From CAZRHH01 sp964599885 (GTDB lineage: Bacteria; Chloroflexota; Dehalococcoidia; DSTF01; JACRBR01), in NCBI GenBank assembly GCA_964599885.1, contig CAZRHH010000122.1, positions 1-6,634 on the forward strand: a stretch of 6,634 bases of DNA, read 5' to 3'. This document shows, in pieces, positions 1 through 5,691 of the stretch; the stretch's first letter is position 1; each line of letters starts with the position of its first letter. The notes under the pieces were generated by a model. The model was not told where the DNA came from, made no database searches, and saw only the letters and a program-made list of their open reading frames with translations. The position numbers and the translations under genes were made by a program.

Positions 1-847
1 CGCGTCCCGGCTTGAAGTCCGGCCGGGGCGCCAGCGCCGCCGCCAACGCCGCGCCGAGCAGCAGCGCTTGCGCCCGCGTGTCGGTGCCGTAGTAGATGCG
101 CGAAGGATCACCCGACGGATCGTGCAGCGCGGCCATCAGTACGGCCGATGCCGTCGCCAGTCCGAAGATCATCGCGATCACACGAGCGAGGTGTCTGCGG
201 CTGAGCAACAGCATCGCGCTCAGCAGCAGTGGCCACACCACATACCACTGCTCCTCCACCGATAGCGACCACGTATGCATCAGCGGCGACGGATCGGCGA
301 ACTGGGCGAAATACGACTCGCCCGAGAACACCGGCCGCCAGTTCGCGACGTAGAACAGGTTCGCGAGGAAGTCCGCCCGCAGCCTCGCCAGTTCGTCCGG
401 GTCGGCGATGAACGCCGCGTAGAGGATGACGCCGCCGAGCATCAGAAAAAGTGCCGGCAACAACCGGCGCATCCGCCGCACCCAGAAGTTCACGAGGTCG
501 ATCGAGCCAGTCGCCCGCCACTCCGCCAGCAGTAGTGCCGTGATCAAGTACCCGCTGAGGACGAAGAATGCATCCACGCCCAGGAAGCCGCCGCGCGCCC
601 ACGGCAGGTCGGCGTGATACGCCAGCACGGCGAATACCGCCAGACCGCGCAGGCCATCGAGAGCCGGCTGATACACCAGGCGGTTTGCGTGGCGCGAAGA
701 CGCGGCCGCTGCGGCGTCCACAGTTGAGGTTGTTGACGGGAGTTCAGGACTGGGCAATGGCACAAGACTCGCTGCGTTTGCGATTTCGTGAGCCTGAGGG
801 TAGCGAATCTGGCGGGGGTTTTCTGGGTCGCTAAACACCCTGATCAT
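1..847 (-). CDS. Acyltransferase family 3 (OafA/YrhL-type) membrane protein, C-terminus cut by window edge
   Basis: Integral-membrane enzyme of the acyltransferase-3 family, which transfers acetyl or other acyl groups to exported polysaccharides, lipids or peptidoglycan. The reading frame has no stop down to the left edge, so about 282 N-terminal residues are visible. Visible motifs: a cytosolic tail of about 55 residues; ALDGLRGLAVFAVLAYHAD (about 62-80), with the family His at 78; GGFLGVDAFFVLSGYLIT (about 86-103); the basic patch RRMRRLLPALF; HTWSLSVEEQWY (about 191-202), a hallmark of the family; and a later YYGTDTRAQALLLG. Several hydrophobic helices alternate with these. Full-length members have roughly 350-700 residues, so much is missing. 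The ATG at 847 is the only Met codon ahead of the conserved core, but it has no Shine-Dalgarno; GTG codons at 838, 763 and 721 are alternatives. It lies 54 nt downstream of the methyltransferase gene on the same strand, suggesting one operon for surface-glycan decoration. The acceptor is unknown. Confidence 0.9.
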   Translation of the reverse strand, partial: MIRVFSDPENPRQIRYPQAHEIANAASLVPLPSPELPSTTSTVDAAAAASSRHANRLVYQPALDGLRGLAVFAVLAYHADLPWARGGFLGVDAFFVLSGYLITALLLAEWRATGSIDLVNFWVRRMRRLLPALFLMLGGVILYAAFIADPDELARLRADFLANLFYVANWRPVFSGESYFAQFADPSPLMHTWSLSVEEQWYVVWPLLLSAMLLLSRRHLARVIAMIFGLATASAVLMAALHDPSGDPSRIYYGTDTRAQALLLGAALAAALAPRPDFKPGR

Positions 848-901
848 CGAGCCGGGCGCCCGGCCGGCGGCGAGCCGCGTTTCGCGGACCGGCGGAATCG
901 T
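848..901 (-). promoter_or_regulatory. Intergenic spacer with two GC-rich hairpins between methyltransferase and acyltransferase genes
   Basis: The 54-nt spacer contains two perfect inverted repeats: CCGCG-TTT-CGCGG at 875-887 and the 14-bp palindrome GCCGGGCGCCCGGC at 851-864. The second ends three bases before the acyltransferase ATG, where a ribosome-binding site would sit. No U-rich tract follows either stem on the transcribed strand, so a classical intrinsic terminator is unlikely. An mRNA processing or stability element, or occlusion of the start, is more plausible. The structures are seen directly; the function is inferred. Confidence 0.35.
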
Positions 902-1768
902 TTACGCCCTGATTCTCACCGCCGCCGCGACGCCGTGGTCGCCACTCTTGAATTCCCACTCCGCGTAGCGCGGATCGTCCTTCACGACGCGATTCCAGAC
1001 GCGGCGAAGCACCCGTTTGACGGGCATGTCATCGAAAATGACTGCCCCGCCGACCTTCAACCGGGGAAGAGCGTGCGCAAAGTCGCTGGCGATCCCGGCG
1101 AGCGACTTATCGCCGTCGATGGTGATGAGATCGAAGAACAGATTTGGGTGTGCGTGCAGGAACGCCGGCAGCGACCGTCGGCTATCACCCGACGTGAGGG
1201 TCAGCGCGCCGCAGTGACCGACCTTCGCCAGTTCTCCCCGCACAAACTCCGGACCGGGGTTCGGTGTTCCGGCGTAGTTCGCGATCCACAGGTCGAACCC
1301 GAAGATGTCGCATTCGGGCACCACCGATGCGAGTACGGCAGCGCTGCGTCCTCGCTGCACGCCGATCTCCAGGTATGCTTGCGGTCGGATCAGCGTAGCG
1401 GCAGCCCAGACCGTCGTGATCAGGTTCGCGAGGCGCCAGTACGGCGCGTACCGGTCGCGGCCCCACTCCATATAGTATTGCTGCACCTCGTGAAACTCAC
1501 TGGGGGTGAGTCTTTCGAGTGTCGCCAGCACGGCGCGCGCCGCGTCGTCCGACATCGCGGCTGCGGCGAGGGTCTGGATCGTGGGCGGGAGGAATGGGTC
1601 AAGCGCGTTTCCGCCGCCGATCGCTGGCGTGGACTTTGCGTAGGACGGAGTCTGATACGGCTGCAACGCCTCCCAGCGAAGGAGCGCTGCCCGGCGGGCT
1701 GCGCCGACGATGCGTCGAACGTCGTCTTGCCGCAAATTTCTGCTCCTCGTGCTGAACTGGTGGTGCAT
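902..1768 (-). CDS. Class I SAM-dependent methyltransferase (Methyltransf_24-like)
   Basis: Predicted soluble S-adenosylmethionine-dependent methyltransferase with a Rossmann fold. From the chosen ATG it has 288 residues. The SAM-binding motif I is AYLEIGVQRGRSAAVLA (about 131-147). An acidic motif II region follows (IFGFDLWIANY, about 155-165), then GDSRRSLPAFL, then FDLITIDGDKSLAGIASDF (about 212-230) and LKVGGAVIFDD (about 237-247). The last two are typical of the Methyltransf_24 group, which includes antibiotic and glycan O-methyltransferases. A GTG at 1870 would add 34 residues, but that segment is Cys-rich, has more A/T in third codon positions and has no Shine-Dalgarno. A TAGTAT hexamer at 1791-1786 (minus strand) could be a -10 element only about 11 nt before the ATG at 1768, so I prefer the shorter form. 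Neither start has a Shine-Dalgarno. The downstream membrane acyltransferase suggests a saccharide or lipid acceptor, but the substrate cannot be read from sequence. Confidence 0.8.
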   Translation of the reverse strand: MHHQFSTRSRNLRQDDVRRIVGAARRAALLRWEALQPYQTPSYAKSTPAIGGGNALDPFLPPTIQTLAAAAMSDDAARAVLATLERLTPSEFHEVQQYYMEWGRDRYAPYWRLANLITTVWAAATLIRPQAYLEIGVQRGRSAAVLASVVPECDIFGFDLWIANYAGTPNPGPEFVRGELAKVGHCGALTLTSGDSRRSLPAFLHAHPNLFFDLITIDGDKSLAGIASDFAHALPRLKVGGAVIFDDMPVKRVLRRVWNRVVKDDPRYAEWEFKSGDHGVAAAVRIRA

Positions 1769-1898
1769 AGCATACGCGGCGGAGAATACTAGCGGGCTCC
1801 CCTCTGGGATGAGAGACCCGTTGTCCGCGCATTTGACGCACTGCCAAGGCTTTGCACATTTGTTGCGCACGAGGCGATCTGTGGCTCTACGGCTGTGC

Positions 1899-1904
1899 TA
1901 CGAT
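1899..1904 (+). promoter_or_regulatory. Putative extended -10 promoter element of the dodecin gene
   Basis: TACGAT preceded directly by TGC (1896-1898) fits an extended -10 (TGnTATAAT, hexamer 4/6). No good -35 is visible at 17±1 nt. The implied start near 1911 would leave a leader of about 45 nt before the dodecin ATG. The identical hexamer is the -10 of rRNA promoter P1 in this window. Inference from pattern only. Confidence 0.35.
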
Positions 1905-1943
1905 CGCTCCCCTGTCAGTTCCCGCGGATGCGGCTACAAGCAC

Positions 1944-1948
1944 GGAGG
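1944..1948 (+). promoter_or_regulatory. Ribosome-binding site of the dodecin gene
   Basis: A perfect GGAGG lies 7 nt upstream of the ATG at 1956. It fixes the dodecin start, although the frame remains open far upstream (to 1710), where the sequence does not resemble the family. Confidence 0.85.
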
Positions 1949-1955
1949 CAAGATC

Positions 1956-2261
1956 ATGTCAGTTGCACGCGTAACGGAGATTACGTCCCAGTCGCCACGT
2001 AGTTTCGAGGCAGCCATTCGGCAAGGCATCGAGCGAGCCAACACGACGTTGCGAAACGTCACGGGCGCGTGGATCAAGGAACAGCAGGTCGCTGTTGAGG
2101 ATGGGAAGATTAACGGCTACCGGGTGAACATGCTGATCACGTTCGTCCTCGACGACGATAGGCCTGCATCGCGCGGCGCGGCGGCGAGCAAGTCCGCGGC
2201 ACCGGTGGCGAAGACGGCAGCGAAAAAGACGGCACGCAAGGCCTCGAAGTCGCGTCGCTAG
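1956..2261 (+). CDS. Dodecin (flavin-binding dodecamer) with a long cationic C-terminal tail
   Basis: Dodecins are small beta-alpha-beta-beta proteins that assemble into hollow 12-mers and store or buffer FMN/riboflavin (or flavin plus coenzyme A) in the cytoplasm. Residues 1-68 match the family along their length: SVARVTEITSQSPRSFEAAI, then IRQGIERANTTLRNVTGAW, then KINGYRVNMLITFVLDDD. Trp39 sits where the family Trp stacks on the flavin ring. Typical dodecins end at about 68-71 residues; this one has 101. The extra residues 71-101 are low-complexity Ala/Lys/Ser/Arg/Thr, with ten Lys/Arg and no acidic residue, resembling histone H1-like or HU-tail sequences. The start is set by GGAGG at 1944-1948. 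The gene is monocistronic in appearance, divergent from the methyltransferase gene and convergent with the ridA-like gene across 6 bp. The dodecin assignment is firm; the role of the tail (nucleic-acid or polyanion binding) is inference. Confidence 0.93.
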   Translation: MSVARVTEITSQSPRSFEAAIRQGIERANTTLRNVTGAWIKEQQVAVEDGKINGYRVNMLITFVLDDDRPASRGAAASKSAAPVAKTAAKKTARKASKSRR

Positions 2262-2267
2262 CGGCAA

Positions 2268-2741
2268 CTAGTCAGCGATAACCTCGGCCACCAGTTCGAT
2301 CTCGAGTGCGAGGTTGAACGGCAGCGACGCTACGCCTACCGCAAGTCGTGCGTGCGATCCGCGGTCGCCGAAGACGGCCACGAACAGGTCCGAGGCGCCG
2401 TTGATGACCTGCGTGTGCTGCATGAAGTCTGGTGTGCTGTTGACGACGCCGTTCACTTTGACGATGCGCTGCACCTGGTCGAGCGAGCCGAGTTCGGCGC
2501 GGATCGTTGCGAGAGCCGGGATCGCCGCGAGACGCGCGGCCTCGTAACCGGCATCGACGTCGAGCTCCGCGCCGAGCTTGCCCTGCACGAGCGAGCCATC
2601 GGCGCGCCACGGCAGGTGACCACCGACGAACAGCAACGAGCTTGTGCGCACGGCGTGTACAAACGTGCCAGCCGGCGGGCGTACGACGGGTAGTTCGATG
2701 CCTAGTTCGGCGAGACGGGCTTCGGGCGAATCGGATGACAT
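2268..2741 (-). CDS. RidA/YjgF/YER057c/UK114 family protein
   Basis: A 157-residue single-domain member of the RidA family. Archetypal RidA forms trimers and hydrolyses reactive enamine/imine intermediates released by PLP enzymes and amine oxidation. Seen here: an N-terminal LAELGIELPVVRPPAGTFVHAVRTSSLLFVGGHLPW, a helix around AARLAAIPALATIRAEL, VKVNGVVNSTPDF, and the signature-like region SHARLAVGVASLPFNLALEIEL (about 129-150). Arg132 and Glu148 appear to occupy the positions of the substrate-binding Arg and the active-site Glu of E. coli RidA, by eye. It is longer than classic RidA (about 128 residues) and resembles the YjgF-like-1 subgroup, so I give no gene symbol. The ATG at 2741 is supported by GAGGAG at 2753-2748, 6 nt upstream. 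It is transcribed divergently from the aldehyde dehydrogenase gene, consistent with a shared role in amine metabolism (inferred). Confidence 0.9.
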   Translation of the reverse strand: MSSDSPEARLAELGIELPVVRPPAGTFVHAVRTSSLLFVGGHLPWRADGSLVQGKLGAELDVDAGYEAARLAAIPALATIRAELGSLDQVQRIVKVNGVVNSTPDFMQHTQVINGASDLFVAVFGDRGSHARLAVGVASLPFNLALEIELVAEVIAD

Positions 2742-2816
2742 AGCGGGCTCCTCGTTGCGACGAAGCTGCCTCAGTATGTGCCCAGCATCGTCGTTCGTCC
2801 ATGTTCACCGGTGTTT

Positions 2817-2869
2817 GCGTACCCGTTATCGTGGCGACACGGCGTTACACTGAAGGTACGGGCGTACCC
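2817..2869. promoter_or_regulatory. Putative operator/promoter region of the aldehyde dehydrogenase gene (repeated CGTACC half-sites)
   Basis: The 159-bp divergent region between the ridA-like and dehydrogenase genes contains GCGTACCC twice (2817-2824 and 2862-2869, 45 bp apart). The right copy forms a perfect inverted repeat GGTACG-GG-CGTACC (2855-2868). A possible -10 (TACACT, 2846-2851) lies just upstream, so the inverted repeat would overlap the transcription start. This is the geometry expected of a repressor operator. The -35 is not convincing. The repeats are seen; their function is inferred. Confidence 0.4.
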
Positions 2870-2900
2870 TCATTCGCGCGACGACGAAGGGTGTACATCG

Positions 2901-4382
2901 ATGAGCCAGCAATACCAGAACTACATCGCCGGGCGCTGGTGTGACGCGAGTTCCGGCGCGCGTTTCGAGCGCGAGAACCCAGCGAACGGCACGCTGACCG
3001 GCAACTACCCGCTTTCGGGCGCTGACGATGTGCGCGCGGCCGCGTGCGCGGCCGTCGACGCGCAACCGGCATGGCGGCGGATGCCGGCGCCGAAGCGCGG
3101 CGAGATCCTGTTTCGCGCCGCGGAGATCCTGGTGCGCAAGAAGGAGCAGTTCTCGCGCGATCTCACCGAAGAGATGGGCAAGGTGCTGAAGGAGGCGCGC
3201 GGCGACATTCAAGAAGCCATCGACATGACGTACTACATGGCGGGCGAGGGCCGGCGCACGTTCGGCCAGACGACGCCGTCTGAATTGCCGGACAAGTTCG
3301 CGATGTCCGTGCGCGCGCCGGTCGGGGTCGTCGGGCTGATCACGCCGTGGAACTTTCCGATGGCGATCCCGTCGTGGAAGATCATGCCTGCGCTGATCTG
3401 CGGCAATACGGTCGTCTTCAAGCCGTCGCAGTACGCGCCGAAGAGTTCGCACAACCTGGTGCAGGCGCTCGAAGAAGCGGGGCTGCCGGGCGGCGTGCTC
3501 AATCTCGTCCACGGCGAGGGCGCCGATGTGGGCAACGCGATCGTCGAGCATGCGGATGTGACGCTGATCTCGTTTACCGGGTCGAACGCCGTCGGCAAGC
3601 AGATCGCGATCAAGTGCGCGGAACTCGGCAAGTCCGTGTCGCTCGAAATGGGTGGCAAGAACGCGATCACGGTGTTGGAAGATGCGAACATCGATCTCGC
3701 GATCGACGGTACCGTCTGGAGCGCGTTCGGCACGACGGGGCAGCGCTGCACCGCGGCGAGTCGCGTACTCGTGCAGTCGTCGATCTATGACGAGTTCGCG
3801 ACGAAGCTGGTGGCGCGGACGAAAAAGCTTCGGCTTGGCGACGGGCTGGACGACGCGACGGACGTGGGGCCGGTGGTGAATCGGGCCCAGTTAAAGAAAA
3901 TCGCCTCGTACATGCCGGTGGCGCATGATGAGGGTGCGACGCTGGCGACGGGCGGTGCGCTGGCGGACGGCGATGGCCTCGGCGCCGGGTACTTCTTCGG
4001 GCCCACGATCTTCACCGACGCCCGGCCGGAGATGCGCATCTCGCAGGAAGAAATCTTCGGGCCGGTGACCGCGCTGATTCGGGTCGAGGGGCTGGAGGAG
4101 GCTGTTTCAGTGAACAACGGGGTGCCGTACGGGCTCAGTTCGTCGATATATACACAGGACGTGAACAAGGTCTTCAAGGCGCTCGAGGGCATCGAAACCG
4201 GCATCGTCTACGTCAACGCCGGGACCATCGGCGCAGAGGTGCATCTGCCGTTTGGCGGCACGCGCGGTACCGGCAATGGCCACCGCGAGGCGGGCATCGC
4301 GGCGCTGGAGACGTTCACAGAGTGGAAGTCGATCTACGTCGACTACAGCGGCAAGCTGCAGAAGGCGCAGATCGACCCCTAG
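2901..4382 (+). CDS. NAD(P)+-dependent aldehyde (semialdehyde) dehydrogenase, ALDH superfamily
   Basis: A 493-residue cytosolic ALDH that oxidises an aldehyde to a carboxylate. Catalytic elements are intact: ITPWNFPMAIP with oxyanion-hole Asn151, the cofactor region VVFKPSQYAP (171-180), the Rossmann turn SFTGSNAVGK (224-233), the general base Glu249 in LEMGGKNA, the nucleophile Cys283 in FGTTGQRCTAASR, the EEIFGPV motif (383-389), and the C-terminal PFGGTRGTGNGHREAG. Length is standard for the family. After KPS, where NAD-specific enzymes usually have Glu contacting the adenosine ribose, it has Gln177, so NADP+ use is possible. The overall pattern resembles the 2-oxoglutarate-semialdehyde and aminoadipate-semialdehyde branches; the exact substrate is not determinable. 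The ATG at 2901 has AAGGG at 2887-2891 upstream, and the in-frame Met at 2778 adds unrelated sequence. The ureohydrolase gene follows after 57 nt on the same strand, suggesting oxidation of an aldehyde derived from a guanidino compound or polyamine. Confidence 0.93.
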   Translation: MSQQYQNYIAGRWCDASSGARFERENPANGTLTGNYPLSGADDVRAAACAAVDAQPAWRRMPAPKRGEILFRAAEILVRKKEQFSRDLTEEMGKVLKEARGDIQEAIDMTYYMAGEGRRTFGQTTPSELPDKFAMSVRAPVGVVGLITPWNFPMAIPSWKIMPALICGNTVVFKPSQYAPKSSHNLVQALEEAGLPGGVLNLVHGEGADVGNAIVEHADVTLISFTGSNAVGKQIAIKCAELGKSVSLEMGGKNAITVLEDANIDLAIDGTVWSAFGTTGQRCTAASRVLVQSSIYDEFATKLVARTKKLRLGDGLDDATDVGPVVNRAQLKKIASYMPVAHDEGATLATGGALADGDGLGAGYFFGPTIFTDARPEMRISQEEIFGPVTALIRVEGLEEAVSVNNGVPYGLSSSIYTQDVNKVFKALEGIETGIVYVNAGTIGAEVHLPFGGTRGTGNGHREAGIAALETFTEWKSIYVDYSGKLQKAQIDP

Positions 4383-4391
4383 CTTGGCGGG

Positions 4392-4419
4392 CTAGGAACT
4401 GGGGGATTAGGAATTGGGC
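4392..4419. repeat. Short degenerate heptamer-like direct repeats between dehydrogenase and ureohydrolase genes
   Basis: TAGGAACTGGG (4393-4403) recurs as TAGGAATTGGG (4408-4418), matching 10 of 11 bases at a 15-bp period, with GGGGATTAGGA in between. The block reads as roughly four purine-rich heptamers (CTAGGAA, CTGGGGG, ATTAGGA, ATTGGGC). It recalls the STRR-type short tandem repeats known between cyanobacterial genes. Only about 28 bp, so a chance origin is possible. Confidence 0.4.
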
Positions 4420-4439
4420 TTGCGACCGGCTACCAACCA

Positions 4440-5426
4440 ATGACAATACTTCGCACTCCCAGAGCGCATTCGACGACTGAGAATCCGCATGGCGTGATGC
4501 GGCATGGGTATGCGTCGTTCTTCGACGCGCCGTTCGTGGATGATCCAGAGACGTGGCGGGCGGACGTCGGCTTCGTCGGCGTGCCGTTCGATGCGGGGAC
4601 GAACGATCGGCCGGGCGCGCGCTTCGGGCCGGCGGCGATCCGCGACGCTTCGATGCGCTATCGGCCCGATCGGCGCTGGCACGGCTGGATCGACGCCGAG
4701 AGCGGCGCCCGCATCCTCACCGACGTGTCGATGGCGGACGCCGGGGATGTCGACATCCAGACGGTCGATCTGCAGGCGAACTTCGCGACCATCACGGAAG
4801 CAGCGCGGTTGGCGCGGCGCAATTGCAGGGTGCCGGTGTTCGTCGGTGGCGACCACGCGATCACGTTTCCGCTCGTTCGTGCCTTCGACGATACGCCGCT
4901 GACGCTGATCCAGTTCGACGCCCATCAGGACTACACCGACGAGAAGCACGGCGTCCGCTATTCGCACGACAACCACATGCGCCGGTCGAGCGAACTCTCG
5001 CACGTACGCCAGATCGTCAATATCGGTCTGCGCGGCGTACTTGAGCACTTCGAGCCATACGAGGCGGCGCAGCGCGATGGCGTCGTCACCGTGACGTCGG
5101 ACCGCATCGTGCGCGATGGCGTAGCGCCTGCCCTCGCGGCGCTGCCCGGAAGCGGCGCCGCATACGTGACGATCGACGTCGACGTACTCGATCCGGCCGG
5201 CGCCCCCGGCACTGGATACCCGGAGCCGGGCGGCATCACCTACTACCATCTCAAAGAAGCGCTGCAGATCGTAGCGGCGCGCTACGAGATCGTCGGCTTC
5301 GACCTGACGGAAGTGGCGCCGATGTTCGATCCAGCGGGCGTCACGGCGCGGACGGCGGCGAAGCTGATGCTCGATCTGCTGGGCGCGGTGTTCGCGCGGC
5401 GCGAGGGTGGCGTCTCGGTCCCGTAA
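4440..5426 (+). CDS. Ureohydrolase (agmatinase/arginase superfamily); agmatinase- or guanidinobutyrase-like
   Basis: A 328-residue binuclear-metal (Mn2+-type) amidinohydrolase that would cleave a guanidino compound to urea and an amine. The fold markers are complete: GVPFDAGTNDRPGARFGPAAIR (about 47-68), FVGGDHAIT with ligand His139, FDAHQDY with ligands Asp160, His162 and Asp164, TIDVDVLDP with ligands Asp246 and Asp248, APGTGYPEPGGIT (about 255-267), and FDLTEVAPMFDPAG with active-site Glu291. Length fits agmatinases (about 300-330). The substrate loop is unusual: YSHDNHMRR (174-182), where agmatinases typically have a Gly-Thr after the His. The substrate could be agmatine, 4-guanidinobutyrate or another guanidino acid. 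No Shine-Dalgarno precedes the ATG at 4440; an in-frame ATG at 4497 (residue 20) is an alternative start. The gene lies 57 nt after the dehydrogenase gene and 35 nt before the first rRNA promoter, with no visible terminator between. Confidence 0.92.
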   Translation: MTILRTPRAHSTTENPHGVMRHGYASFFDAPFVDDPETWRADVGFVGVPFDAGTNDRPGARFGPAAIRDASMRYRPDRRWHGWIDAESGARILTDVSMADAGDVDIQTVDLQANFATITEAARLARRNCRVPVFVGGDHAITFPLVRAFDDTPLTLIQFDAHQDYTDEKHGVRYSHDNHMRRSSELSHVRQIVNIGLRGVLEHFEPYEAAQRDGVVTVTSDRIVRDGVAPALAALPGSGAAYVTIDVDVLDPAGAPGTGYPEPGGITYYHLKEALQIVAARYEIVGFDLTEVAPMFDPAGVTARTAAKLMLDLLGAVFARREGGVSVP

Positions 5427-5461
5427 GTCCCCGTTGTAGCGGATACGACACGCGGAACTTC

Positions 5462-5490
5462 TTGACTTCGCGCTATAGCGTGGGTACGAT
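5462..5490 (+). promoter_or_regulatory. rRNA promoter P1 (TTGACT-N17-TACGAT)
   Basis: The -35 TTGACT (5462-5467, 5/6 to consensus) and the -10 TACGAT (5485-5490, 4/6) are separated by exactly 17 nt, facing the 16S gene. Transcription would start near 5497. The spacer contains the perfect palindrome CGCTATAGCG (5471-5480), a possible binding site for a dimeric regulator. Confidence 0.75.
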
Positions 5491-5532
5491 ACTGAGACGA
5501 ACGAACGCAACGGGTCGTGCGCGACCTACGTT

Positions 5533-5573
5533 GTCCGGTGGCCCCGCACGGCGGGGTCGTTTCTACGCCGGAC
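5533..5573 (+). terminator. Nested GC-rich hairpin between P1 and P2, terminator/attenuator-like
   Basis: The inner stem GGCCCCG/CGGGGTC (5540-5546 with 5552-5558, one G:U pair, 5-nt loop CACGG) is followed by GTTTCT. The outer stem GTCCGG/CCGGAC (5533-5538 with 5568-5573) encloses it. The inner hairpin resembles an intrinsic terminator with a weak U tract. P1 transcripts would meet it about 40 nt after initiation. The pairing is seen; a terminating or attenuating role is inferred. It may simply be structured leader RNA. Confidence 0.4.
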
Positions 5574-5691
5574 GGGCGAACAGCAGAGCCCGACCTGCAC
5601 CAACGGTGCGGACCGCAAGCTAACCTGTCGCAGCAGTTTCCAAGTCGAATAGAGCGCGGCGGTGTCGCGACGTGTGCGAACGCATCGGTGT

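Noticed and set aside
108..602. Minus-strand frame of 164 codons at the left end
   Set aside because: It overlaps, in another frame of the same strand, the acyltransferase-3 sequence, which has hallmark motifs and runs off the window.
788..1792. Plus-strand open frame (334 codons) across 788-1792
   Set aside because: It is the antisense of the methyltransferase gene, whose SAM-binding motifs are clear. The frame has no recognisable domain.
1769..1870. GTG start at 1870 adding 34 residues to the methyltransferase
   Set aside because: No Shine-Dalgarno, a Cys-rich unrelated N-terminus and weaker third-position GC. It remains possible.
1710..1955. Extension of the dodecin frame upstream to 1710
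   Set aside because: Dodecins start with the MSVARVTEIT-type strand, and a perfect GGAGG precedes the ATG at 1956. The upstream frame overlaps the methyltransferase gene.
2778..2900. N-terminal extension of the aldehyde dehydrogenase to the ATG at 2778
   Set aside because: The added 41 residues do not resemble the family and would cover the putative promoter and operator. The ATG at 2901 has a Shine-Dalgarno-like AAGGG and starts at the conserved NYIAGRW block.
4407..5510. Long minus-strand open frame (367 codons) opposite the ureohydrolase gene
   Set aside because: The translation is Arg-rich with no family motifs. The plus strand has intact ureohydrolase metal-binding motifs over the same span, so this is a high-GC shadow.
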